From positions 1-64,000 of the forward strand of contig NZ_JAIXCQ010000014.1 in assembly GCF_020297055.1 (NCBI RefSeq): a stretch of 64,000 nucleotides of DNA, read 5' to 3'. The position numbers were made by a program, and so were the translations under genes. Below are positions 49,106-58,200 of the stretch, piece after piece; position 1 is the first letter of the stretch, and each line of letters begins with the position of its first letter. The notes below the pieces were generated by a model. That model saw only the letters and a list, made by a program, of their open reading frames with translations, made no database searches and was not told where the DNA came from. Origin of the DNA: Isoptericola luteus. GTDB taxonomy: Bacteria > Actinomycetota > Actinomycetes > Actinomycetales > Cellulomonadaceae.

Positions 49106-49492
49106 CTATGCGGCCGGGCCGGCCTGCGTCCAGGCGCCGTCGATGAGCGATGTCGCCACCGGCCGTACCTCGACGGAGCCGTACGTGGCACCGGGGCAGC
49201 GTTCCGCCCAAGAGATGGCGGCGTCGACGTCGGGCACGTCGACGACGAAGATGCCGGCCAGAGCCTCCTTCGTCTCGGCGAACGGCCCGTCCTGGATCTG
49301 GGTGGTGCCGGTACGGCGCGTGACGGTGGTCGCCGCGGGGGAGAACTGCAGGACCTCCCCGGACACGAGCACCCCGGCCCGGGCCAGAGCGTCGCCGTAC
49401 TCCCCGAAGAGGCGTTCCATCTCCGCGATGCCCTCGGCCGGCAGGTCCCCGGGGGCTGGCTCGTCGTTGTGCAGCAGCAGTGCGTAGCGCAT
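49106..49492 (-). CDS. YCII/DGPF-domain protein (sigma factor partner)
   Basis: 128 aa: RYALLLHNDEPAPGDLPAEG at the start, the name motif DGPFAETKEALAGIFVVDVPD in the middle, and VEVRPVA near the end. DGPF proteins have a ferredoxin-like dimer fold; their function with ECF42 sigma factors is not known. The ATG is preceded by GAAGGAGAG. It is transcribed with the sigma gene. Confidence 0.88.
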   Translation of the reverse strand: MRYALLLHNDEPAPGDLPAEGIAEMERLFGEYGDALARAGVLVSGEVLQFSPAATTVTRRTGTTQIQDGPFAETKEALAGIFVVDVPDVDAAISWAERCPGATYGSVEVRPVATSLIDGAWTQAGPAA

Positions 49493-49688
49493 CGTGGCTC
49501 TCCTTCGTCGTGTCCAGTGTTGGCCACCCGGCGGGCGAGTGGTACCCGTATGACGATCGAGCTGCCTCCAGATCGTCACCGCCGCCCGACTGGGGTGACA
49601 GGTAGGCTGGGCCGCTGACGCCGACCGGCGTCTCCCTCCCTTTGCTCCGTAGGAAGCCACCTGCGGGGCCGACACCCAGGAGTGATCC

Positions 49689-51074
<1,386 letters not shown>

Positions 51075-51108
51075 CGCGCCCGCCCGAGCCACCGGGACGA
51101 GGCAATGA

Positions 51109-51147
51109 CGAGGGCCCCGGACCGCCTTGTGCGGTCCGGGGCCCTCG
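51109..51147. terminator. Strong terminator hairpin after glyS
   Basis: A perfect 17-bp stem, CGAGGGCCCCGGACCGC with its complement at 51131-51147, and a 5-nt loop. It lies 34 bp after the glyS stop, before a gene on the opposite strand. Confidence 0.85.
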
Positions 51148-51193
51148 CCATCCGTGTGCACCGCAGGCTATTTCGGCCGCGGTGGCGGCAAGG

Positions 51194-51343
51194 TCAGGTG
51201 CGACTGCGGCGAAGCAGTCCGAGGACGAGGCTGACGACGAGGACGACGACGCCGATCCAGATGAGGAACTGGCCGATCTCTGTGGCGAGCCCGAGGATGA
51301 CGAGCACGACGCCGATCAGGATGAGGATGAGCCATGCGGGCAT
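51194..51343 (-). CDS. Small two-helix membrane protein (DUF6131-like)
   Basis: 49 aa: PAWLILILIGVVLVILGLA, then FLIWIGVVVLVVSLVLGLLRRSRT, two membrane helices with a basic end. GGAGGT lies just before its ATG at 51343; the longer reading frame upstream lacks such a site. Tiny proteins of this type are common in actinobacteria and have no assigned function. Confidence 0.75.
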   Translation of the reverse strand: MPAWLILILIGVVLVILGLATEIGQFLIWIGVVVLVVSLVLGLLRRSRT

Positions 51344-51458
51344 GGTGACCTCCTGTGTTTCACGCGGCGCCCGGTCGGCGCCGCCGTTTCTCAAACGTCT
51401 CACAACGGTGTGATTCACGCGACCGGGACGTTCGACCCCTGCCCGCGGACGCCGCTCC

Positions 51459-52409
51459 TCAGGGCGTCACGTGCGTGGTGTGCACCACACGCTCGATGAC
51501 GTGCGCGACGACGTCCACGGCCGTGCGCCGCGGTGCGGAGGACGGCTCCAGCAGCACGATCTCGCGCTCCACCACGTCGCGCAGCGTGCTCGTGAACAGG
51601 TCGGTGCCGGGGCGAAGGCCGCGCATCACGGGTGTGGCGAGCGCGACACCGAGGCCCTGGGCCACCAGCGCGAGCGTGGTCGAGGTGTCGTTGACCTCGT
51701 GCGCCGCCCTTGGCTCGAACCCCGCCGCGCGGCACGCCCCGCGCACCGCCGCGCCGTAGTGGGTGCCCGCCGGCGGCAGGATCCACGACAGGTGGGCCAC
51801 GTCGGCCAGGTGCAGCCGGTCGGGCAGGTCCGTCGTCGGCGACGACACCAGCGCGAAGCGTTCGGTGCGCAGTGGCCGCAGCACGGTGCCGGCCAGCCGC
51901 GGGATGGGTGCGCGCGGGTAGTCGAGCCCGAGCCCCAGGTCCACGTCGCCGCGCCGCACCGCGGCGGACACGTCGTCGACGGTGAGCTCGAACCCCTCGA
52001 GGGTCACGTGCGGGTACTGATGGGCCAGCTCGGCCACCAGCCTAGGCAGCAGGCTCGCGGCCACCGTCGCGAACGCGCCGAGCCGGACGGTGCCGGCAGC
52101 GTCACCCGTCGCGGCGCGGGCCGCGTCGACCGCGTGGCGCTGGGCGGCGATGAGGGCGTCGGCGCGCTCGGTCAGCGCCTCGCCCGCGTCGGTGAGGACG
52201 ACCCCGCGGCCGTGCGCGCGCACCACCTCCGTGCCCAGTGCCCGCGAGAGGGCCGAGAGCTGGTGGGAGACGGCGCCGGTCGTGAAACCGAGGGAGGCGG
52301 CCGCCGACGTCATCGTGCCGTGCTCCGCGAGCGCCACGAGCGCCCGCAGGCCGGACCAGGGCAGGTCACGAGGCGGCAGGTCGCGCAGGTCTCCGGTCGT
52401 CGGGCTCAT
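51459..52409 (-). CDS. LysR-family transcriptional regulator
   Basis: 316 aa. The N-terminal winged helix-turn-helix is LRALVALAEHGTMTSAAASLGFTTGAVSHQLSAL, then the substrate-binding domain (VRLGAFATVAASLLPRLVAEL ... VDLGLGLDYPRAPIP). It is divergent from the FAD oxidase / HglS / aldehyde dehydrogenase operon with 134 bp between, so it likely controls that operon in response to an amino acid or intermediate. Confidence 0.9.
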   Translation of the reverse strand: MSPTTGDLRDLPPRDLPWSGLRALVALAEHGTMTSAAASLGFTTGAVSHQLSALSRALGTEVVRAHGRGVVLTDAGEALTERADALIAAQRHAVDAARAATGDAAGTVRLGAFATVAASLLPRLVAELAHQYPHVTLEGFELTVDDVSAAVRRGDVDLGLGLDYPRAPIPRLAGTVLRPLRTERFALVSSPTTDLPDRLHLADVAHLSWILPPAGTHYGAAVRGACRAAGFEPRAAHEVNDTSTTLALVAQGLGVALATPVMRGLRPGTDLFTSTLRDVVEREIVLLEPSSAPRRTAVDVVAHVIERVVHTTHVTP

Positions 52410-52445
52410 GCCACCCAGCCTACGACCGTTCAGAAGGTCTGGACG

Positions 52446-52461
52446 GAATCGGCGACGATTC
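52446..52461. promoter_or_regulatory. Inverted repeat, possible LysR operator
   Basis: GAATCG-GCGA-CGATTC is a perfect dyad in the middle of the divergent promoter region between lysR and the oxidase operon. Its ATC-N6-GAT centre resembles LysR-type boxes. Binding is inferred. Confidence 0.45.
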
Positions 52462-52543
52462 TTCGATGGTGCTGGACACTCCCAGGGGCGACGATGGGCG
52501 CGGACGGGTCCGTCGTCGGGCCCGCGCGAGCGAAGGAGGTCGG

Positions 52544-53755
52544 GTGCCGTCCCAGGACCCTCGGGCCGTGCTGCCCCTGCCGGAGCACGCCGGCGTCGTC
52601 GTCGTCGGTGGCGGCGTGATGGGCGCGTCCGTGGCCTTCCACCTCGCCGAGGACGGCGCTGACGTGCTCCTCCTCGAGGGCGGTGACCTCGCGGGCGGCA
52701 GCTCCGGCAAGCCGATCGGCGGCGTGCGGGCGCAGTTCTCCGAGGCGGCCAACATCGAGCTCGGCCGTCGCAGCCTCGAGCTGTTCGAGGGCTTTTCCCG
52801 GCGTCCCGGCGCCGACATCGGCCTGCGCCAGCCCGGCTACCTCTTCGTGCTCCCCACCGACGACGACGTCGAGACCTTCGGGCGGTCCGTCGCCCTGCAG
52901 CGCGAGCACGGCGTCGACGCACGCCTGGTCGGCCTCGCCGAGGCGCGCCGGCTCAACCCCTACCTGGCGTCCACGGGCTACGCGGGCGCTGCCTACGCGC
53001 CGCGCGACGGATGGGCCCGGCCGGGCGTCGTCGTCGGCGGGTACGCGGGGGCGGCCGAGCGGCTCGGGGCGCGGGTGCGCACCGGCGCGAAGGTGACCGG
53101 CATCGAGCCGCTCGGCACCGACACGCTCGTCACCACCCGCCGAGGCCGGGTGCGCACCCGCGCCCTGGTGCTGTGCGCCGGCGCGTGGTCGCGCCCGCTC
53201 GGGGAGCTGGCCGGGGTCGACCTGCCGGTGGACCCCGTCAAGCGGCAGATCGCGTTCACCGCGCCCGTCCCGCGCCCCGCCGGGATCGGGCCCGCCGGGA
53301 TCCCGTTCACCATCGACTTCGGCAGCACCTACTACCTGCACGACGCCGAGCGGCCGGGCACGCTGCTGCTCGGCGTCGCCGACCCCACGACGCCCGTCGC
53401 GTTCGACACCCGCTACGACCCCGCGTGGGAGGAGTTGCTGCGCGAGGTCGCAGCCCGCTGCACGCCCGCGCTCGCCGACGCACCGCTGGTCGGCGGCTGG
53501 GCGGGCCTGTACGAGATGACCCCCGACCACGACGCGCTCATCGGCGAGGCCCCGGCCGCGGGAGGGGCGCGCGTGCTGTACGCGTGCGGCTTCTCCGGGC
53601 ACGGCTTCCTCCAGGCGCCGGCCGTGGGCGAGGCCGTCGCCGACCTGTACGCCGGGCGCGCCGGCACCCCGGCCGCGCGCGGCGTGGACGTCCGCGCGTT
53701 CGCCGCCGACCGCTTCGCGGTCGCCGCCGGACGCGCGGAGGTCAACATCATCTGA
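52544..53755 (+). CDS. FAD-dependent amino-acid/amine oxidoreductase (DAO family)
   Basis: 403 aa. N-terminal FAD-binding GxGxxG-type motif VVVVGGGVMGASVAFHLAE (here GGGVMG), ending with LLEGGDLAGGSSG. The substrate domain includes LVLCAGAWSRPLG and the C-terminal FAD contact ACGFSGHGFLQAPAVGE. Relatives include sarcosine-, pipecolate- and D-amino-acid oxidases. The gene neighbourhood favours a lysine-pathway imine-forming step (for example pipecolate oxidation), which is inference. The GTG start at 52544 has AAGGAGG upstream. It is 28 bp before hglS. Confidence 0.82.
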   Translation: MPSQDPRAVLPLPEHAGVVVVGGGVMGASVAFHLAEDGADVLLLEGGDLAGGSSGKPIGGVRAQFSEAANIELGRRSLELFEGFSRRPGADIGLRQPGYLFVLPTDDDVETFGRSVALQREHGVDARLVGLAEARRLNPYLASTGYAGAAYAPRDGWARPGVVVGGYAGAAERLGARVRTGAKVTGIEPLGTDTLVTTRRGRVRTRALVLCAGAWSRPLGELAGVDLPVDPVKRQIAFTAPVPRPAGIGPAGIPFTIDFGSTYYLHDAERPGTLLLGVADPTTPVAFDTRYDPAWEELLREVAARCTPALADAPLVGGWAGLYEMTPDHDALIGEAPAAGGARVLYACGFSGHGFLQAPAVGEAVADLYAGRAGTPAARGVDVRAFAADRFAVAAGRAEVNII

Positions 53756-53783
53756 GTCCCCGCGACCCGAGGAGAACGAACCC

Positions 53784-55142
53784 GTGGACCCGTCCGTGAG
53801 CTTCTACGAGCCCTGGCAGCTGCGCGCAGCCTTCGCCCGGTCCCTGTCCGACATGTACGGGCGCGAGGTGCCCGCGTACACGACGCTGCTGGAGGTGTCG
53901 CACGAGGTCAACGCCGACGTCGTGCGTGCCCGCGGCGCCGACGCCGAGCGGCTCGGCTCCATCGACCGGGTCACCGCGGAGCGGCACGGCGCCATCCGCG
54001 TCGGCACGCCCGCCGAGATCTCCCAGGTGGCGCGGATCTTCGGCGCCATGGGCATGCACCCCGTCGGGTTCTACGACCTGCGCGACGCCTCCTCGTCGTC
54101 CGTGCCGGTCATCTCCACCGCGTTCCGGCCCGTCGACCGCGACGAGCTCGCGCGCAACCCCTTCCGCGTGTTCACCTCGATGCTCGTGCCGAGCGACCGG
54201 CGGTTCTTCAGCGCCGACCTGCAGGCGCGGCTCGAGCGGTTCCTCGGCGCCCGCACGCTGTTCGGTCCGGAGCTGCTGGCGCTCGCGGACCGCGCCGAGG
54301 CCGACGGCGGGCTGGCCGCCGCCGACGCCGAGACGTTCCTGCGCCTGGCGACCGCCGCGTTCGAGCTCGGCCGCGAGCCCGTCGACCAGGCGTGGTACCG
54401 GGAGCTGGAGGCCGTCTCGGCCGTGGCGGCCGACATCGGCGGCGTGCCCACCACGCACATCAACCACCTCACGCCGCGGGTGCTCGACATCGACGACCTG
54501 TACGCCCGGATGGAGGCGCGCGGCATCACGATGATCGACGCCATCCAGGGCCCGCCCCTGTGGGAGGGGCCCGACGTGCTGCTGCGGCAGACGTCGTTCC
54601 GCGCGCTCGCCGAGCCGCGCACCTTCCGCACGCCCGACGGCGAGGTCGTGCAGGACTCGCTGCGCGTGCGGTTCGGCGAGGTCGAGGCGCGTGGCATCGC
54701 GCTCACGCGGCCCGGCCGGGCCCGCTACGACGCCGCGATCACGCAGGGCGCCACCCCCGAGGTCTGGCGCGAGTCCTTCCCCGACACCGAGGCGGGCCTC
54801 GTCGAGCAAGGGCTGGCGTACTTCACCTACGAGGTGTCCGACGCCGGTGCGGGGCTCGCGGGGATCACCCGCGAGCCGGTCGTCTACGAGGACTTCCTGC
54901 CGCGCTCGGCCGCCGGCATCTTCCAGTCCAACCTCACGGAGGAAGGCACCAAGGACGCCAGCCAGTCCGGCGAGGACCGCGACGCCGACTGGTTGTCCGG
55001 CGCCGTCGGGCGCGACCTGCACGACCCGTTCGACCTCTACGCCGCGCAGGTCGCGGCGTCGCGCGACCGCGCGGCGTCCGACCTCGGCGTCGACCCCCAC
55101 CAGCTCGAGAACGTCCCCACCGGCGAGGGAGCCCAGGCATGA
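53784..55142 (+). CDS. hglS: 2-oxoadipate dioxygenase/decarboxylase (HglS, DUF1338)
   Basis: 452 aa, full length for the HglS/YdcJ family. That Fe(II)-dependent enzyme converts 2-oxoadipate to D-2-hydroxyglutarate in lysine catabolism. Conserved pieces: AYTTLLEVSHEVNADVV (His ligand region), RHGAIRVGTPAEI, PTTHINHLTPRVLDIDDLY, and YFTYEVSD ... VYEDFLPRSAAGIFQSNL. The ATG at 53784 is preceded by GAGGAG. Its stop overlaps the aldehyde dehydrogenase start (ATGA). Confidence 0.9.
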   Translation: MDPSVSFYEPWQLRAAFARSLSDMYGREVPAYTTLLEVSHEVNADVVRARGADAERLGSIDRVTAERHGAIRVGTPAEISQVARIFGAMGMHPVGFYDLRDASSSSVPVISTAFRPVDRDELARNPFRVFTSMLVPSDRRFFSADLQARLERFLGARTLFGPELLALADRAEADGGLAAADAETFLRLATAAFELGREPVDQAWYRELEAVSAVAADIGGVPTTHINHLTPRVLDIDDLYARMEARGITMIDAIQGPPLWEGPDVLLRQTSFRALAEPRTFRTPDGEVVQDSLRVRFGEVEARGIALTRPGRARYDAAITQGATPEVWRESFPDTEAGLVEQGLAYFTYEVSDAGAGLAGITREPVVYEDFLPRSAAGIFQSNLTEEGTKDASQSGEDRDADWLSGAVGRDLHDPFDLYAAQVAASRDRAASDLGVDPHQLENVPTGEGAQA

Positions 55143-56698
55143 CCACCACCGACACCACCACCCCGCTCACCACCACCCCGCTCACCACCGAGCTGCGCAC
55201 CGCCGCGGCGGCAGCGCTGGACCGCCTCGGCGTCGAGGTGCCCGCGGCACCCGACGGCGGCGGCCTGGCCGTCGTCTCGCCGCTGAGCGGCGAGGTCGTC
55301 GCCACCCTCCCGGAGGCCGGCGCGGCCGACGTCGACGCCGCGGTCACGGCCGCCGCGGAGGCCTTCCGCACGTGGCGCTCGGTGCCCGGCCCGGTGCGCG
55401 GCGCCGTCGTGAAGCGGCTCGGGGAGCTGCTCACCGAGCACAAGGCGGACCTCGCCGAGCTCGTCACGCTCGAGGCGGGCAAGATCACCTCCGAGGCGCT
55501 CGGCGAGGTGCAGGAGATGATCGACGTCTGCGACCTCGCCGTCGGCCTCTCGCGCACGCTCGGCGGGCGGACGATGCCGTCGGAGCGGCCCGGCCACCGG
55601 CTCATGGAGCAGTGGCACCCGCTCGGCGTGGTCGGCGTGGTCAGCGCGTTCAACTTCCCGGTCGCGGTGTGGTCGTGGAACACCGCCGTGGCTCTCGTGT
55701 GCGGGGACACCGTCGTGTGGAAGCCGAGCGAGAAGACGCCGCTGAGCGCGCTCGCGTCGAACGCGCTGCTGCAGCGCGCGCTCGTCGAGGCCGGCTTCCC
55801 CGAGGCCGTGAGCAGCGTCGTCATCGGTGGGCGCGACGCGGGGGAGGCGCTCGTGGCCGACCGCCGCGTCGCGCTGCTGTCCGCGACCGGCTCCGAACGG
55901 ATGGGCCAGCAGGTGGCCCCCGCGGTCGCAGCGCGCGGCGGGCGCTACCTCCTGGAGCTCGGAGGCAACAACGCGGCCGTCGTCGCGCCGTCCGCGGACC
56001 TGGACCTGGCCGTGCGGGGCATCGTGTTCGCCGCCGTCGGCACGGCCGGGCAGCGGTGCACCTCCATGCGCCGGCTCATCGTGCACTCGTCGGTCGTCGA
56101 CGACGTCGTCGCCCGCCTCGAGCGTGCGTACACCGGGCTGCCGATCGGTGACCCGCGGGCCGAGGGCACGCTCGTCGGACCGCTCACGGACGCCGCCTCC
56201 CGCGACCGCATGCTCGCCGCGCTCCAGGAGGCGCGGGCCGACGGCGGCACGGTCGTCGTCGGCGGCGGCGCGGTCGAGGTGGACGGCGCGCCCGGGGCCG
56301 CGTACGTGGCGCCCGCCGTCGTGCGCATGCCCGCGCAGACCGCCGTCGTGCAGCGCGAGACGTTCGCGCCGATCCTCTACGTGATGTCGTATGAGACGCT
56401 CGACGAGGCGATCGCGATGCACAACGACGTCCCGCAGGGGCTGAGCAGCGCCATCTTCACGCTCGACGGCCGGGAGGCCGAGACCTTCCTGTCCGAGGCG
56501 GGGTCCGACTGCGGCATCGTCAACGTCAACATCGGCACCTCCGGCGCGGAGATCGGCGGCGCGTTCGGCGGCGAGAAGTCCACGGGCGGCGGGCGCGAGT
56601 CCGGCTCCGACTCGTGGAAGCAGTACATGCGCCGCGCCACGAACACGGTGAACTACTCCACGGAGCTGCCCCTGGCGCAGGGCGTCACCTTCGGCTGA
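55139..56698 (+). CDS. Aldehyde dehydrogenase, ALDH7-like (aminoadipate-semialdehyde type)
   Basis: 519 aa NAD(P)-dependent dehydrogenase. Motifs: FNFPVAVWSWNTAVALVCGD, catalytic Glu in LLELGGNNAAVVAPS, catalytic Cys in GTAGQRCTSMRRL, and C-terminal GGEKSTGGGRESGSDSWKQY. The ELGGNNA and GGGRESGSD motifs match ALDH7 (alpha-aminoadipate semialdehyde / piperidine-6-carboxylate dehydrogenase, AmaB). A Thr-rich N-terminal extension carries a duplicated ACCACCCCGCTC. Together with HglS this supports oxidation of the semialdehyde to 2-aminoadipate; an aminotransferase to 2-oxoadipate is not in the window. Confidence 0.88.
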   Translation: MTTTDTTTPLTTTPLTTELRTAAAAALDRLGVEVPAAPDGGGLAVVSPLSGEVVATLPEAGAADVDAAVTAAAEAFRTWRSVPGPVRGAVVKRLGELLTEHKADLAELVTLEAGKITSEALGEVQEMIDVCDLAVGLSRTLGGRTMPSERPGHRLMEQWHPLGVVGVVSAFNFPVAVWSWNTAVALVCGDTVVWKPSEKTPLSALASNALLQRALVEAGFPEAVSSVVIGGRDAGEALVADRRVALLSATGSERMGQQVAPAVAARGGRYLLELGGNNAAVVAPSADLDLAVRGIVFAAVGTAGQRCTSMRRLIVHSSVVDDVVARLERAYTGLPIGDPRAEGTLVGPLTDAASRDRMLAALQEARADGGTVVVGGGAVEVDGAPGAAYVAPAVVRMPAQTAVVQRETFAPILYVMSYETLDEAIAMHNDVPQGLSSAIFTLDGREAETFLSEAGSDCGIVNVNIGTSGAEIGGAFGGEKSTGGGRESGSDSWKQYMRRATNTVNYSTELPLAQGVTFG

Positions 56699-56711
56699 CC
56701 TCGCCATGTGC

Positions 56712-56769
56712 TGTGAGCGGGCGTTTGGCCCGGTTCGCTCCGCGGAACCGGGCCGAACGCCCGCTCACA
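56712..56769. terminator. 25-bp hairpin after the aldehyde dehydrogenase gene
   Basis: Arms 56712-56736 (starting TGTGAGCGGGCGTTTGG) and 56745-56769 pair over 25 bp with one G-U and an 8-nt loop. It lies 13 bp after the stop and before dusB, and ends the catabolic operon. Its base GTGAGC/GCTCAC resembles that of the 6702-6757 hairpin. Confidence 0.8.
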
Positions 56770-56835
56770 CGCCCGGTGACGGCCCGGTGGCGGCGTGACG
56801 AAGACAACCGCAGCAGGGCTGCGACGTTTGCGACA

Positions 56836-58056
56836 ATGGATGACGTGACCTCCACCCTCGAACCCGTCAGCACGCCGGCCGCCGCGGCGCGTGTGCTGCC
56901 GCCGCTGCAGATCGGTCCGATCACCGTGGACACCCCCGTGGTGCTCGCGCCGATGGCAGGCGTCACGAACCGGGCGTTCCGCACCCTGTGCCGCGAGGCG
57001 GGGGCGTCCCAGGGCTTCGACCCCGGCCTGTACGTGGCCGAGATGGTGACCAGCCGGGCCCTGGTCGAGCGCAACGCCGAGTCGCTGCGCATCGTCACGT
57101 TCGGCGCCGACGAGACACCGCGCTCGGCACAGGTGTACGGCGTCGACCCGGCGACCGTCGGCGAGGCGGTGCGGATCATCGCGTCCGAGGACCGCGCCGA
57201 TCACGTCGACCTCAACTTCGGCTGCCCCGTGCCCAAGGTGACGCGCAAGGGCGGGGGCGCCGCGCTGCCCTGGAAGCGGCAGCTGTTCACCGACATCGTG
57301 CGCGCCGCCGTCGACGCCGCCGCGCCGCACGGCGTGCCCGTGACCGTGAAGATGCGCAAGGGCATCGACGACGACCACCTGACATACCTCGAGGCCGGCA
57401 GGATCGCGGAGTCCCTCGGGGTGGCGGCCGTCGCGCTGCACGCCCGCACGGCGGCCGAGCACTATTCCGGCACGGCGGACTGGACCGCGATCGCGCGGCT
57501 CAAGGAGGCCGTGCGGACGGTCCCGGTGCTCGGCAACGGCGACATCTGGGCGGCCGAGGACGCCGTGCGGATGGTGCGCGAGACCGGCGTCGACGGCGTG
57601 GTCGTCGGACGCGGGTGCCAGGGGCGGCCGTGGCTGTTCGCGGACCTCGCCGCCGCGTTCCACGGCTCCGACGTGCGCGTGCGCCCCGGCCTGCGCGAGG
57701 TCGCCGACACCATCGACCGGCACGGCCGGCTCATGGTGGACTACTTCGACGGTGACGAGGGCAAGGGCGTGCGCGACCTGCGCAAGCACATGGCCTGGTA
57801 CCTCAAGGGCTACCCGGTGGGCGGCGAGGTGCGGCGCGAGCTGGCGCTGGTGTCGTCCCTCGCCGAGCTGCGCGAGCGGCTGGACGGTCTCGACCTGACC
57901 CTGCCCTACCCGGGCGAGGGCGCCGAGGGCCCGCGCGGTCGCGCCGGTTCGCCCAAACAGCCCCACCTGCCCTACGGGTGGTTGGACTCGCGCGAGCTCG
58001 ACGCCGAGTTCGAGGAGAAGCTGCGCGAGGCCGAGCTGAGCGTCAGCGGCGGTTGA
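56836..58056 (+). CDS. dusB: tRNA-dihydrouridine synthase (DusB)
   Basis: FMN enzyme reducing uridines in tRNA. 406 aa. Motifs: VVLAPMAGVTNRAFRTLCRE (FMN), VDLNFGCPVPKVTRKGGGAAL (catalytic Cys in GCP), KMRKGI, ALHARTAAEHYSGTADW, and VPVLGNGDIWAAEDA with GVDGVVVGRGCQGRPW. The C-terminal tRNA-binding domain (RKHMAWYLKGYP) is complete. The first ATG (56836) lies where an unspaced -10-like CGACAAT is, so leaderless translation is possible. Confidence 0.94.
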   Translation: MDDVTSTLEPVSTPAAAARVLPPLQIGPITVDTPVVLAPMAGVTNRAFRTLCREAGASQGFDPGLYVAEMVTSRALVERNAESLRIVTFGADETPRSAQVYGVDPATVGEAVRIIASEDRADHVDLNFGCPVPKVTRKGGGAALPWKRQLFTDIVRAAVDAAAPHGVPVTVKMRKGIDDDHLTYLEAGRIAESLGVAAVALHARTAAEHYSGTADWTAIARLKEAVRTVPVLGNGDIWAAEDAVRMVRETGVDGVVVGRGCQGRPWLFADLAAAFHGSDVRVRPGLREVADTIDRHGRLMVDYFDGDEGKGVRDLRKHMAWYLKGYPVGGEVRRELALVSSLAELRERLDGLDLTLPYPGEGAEGPRGRAGSPKQPHLPYGWLDSRELDAEFEEKLREAELSVSGG

Positions 58057-58070
58057 CCCGGCACCACCCC

Positions 58071-58195
58071 CGCCGAGATAGAGAGGTCCCCCCGCCGAGA
58101 TAGAGAGGTCCGACCTCTCTATCTCGACGGGGGACCTCTCTATCTCGGCACCCGGGGGTCTCTATCTCGGCGGGGGTGGTGCTCTATCTCGGCGG
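58071..58195. repeat. Cluster of six GAGATAGAGAGGTC-type repeats in both orientations
   Basis: Two direct copies (58071-58089, 58093-58111) and four inverted, partly degenerate copies (58112-58126, 58132-58149, about 58157-58171, 58181-58195) fill the gap between convergent dusB and the glucosidase gene. The second and third copies abut, forming a near-perfect 15-bp hairpin with almost no loop; others can pair too. It may serve as a bidirectional terminator, though such a large repeat cluster is unusual. Confidence 0.9.
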
Positions 58196-58200
58196 AGGGG

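Noticed and set aside
49493-49688. T-box riboswitch before glyS
   Set aside because: No T-box sequence or specifier stem is recognisable, and the gap is short. Only a normal promoter region and AGGAG site are seen.
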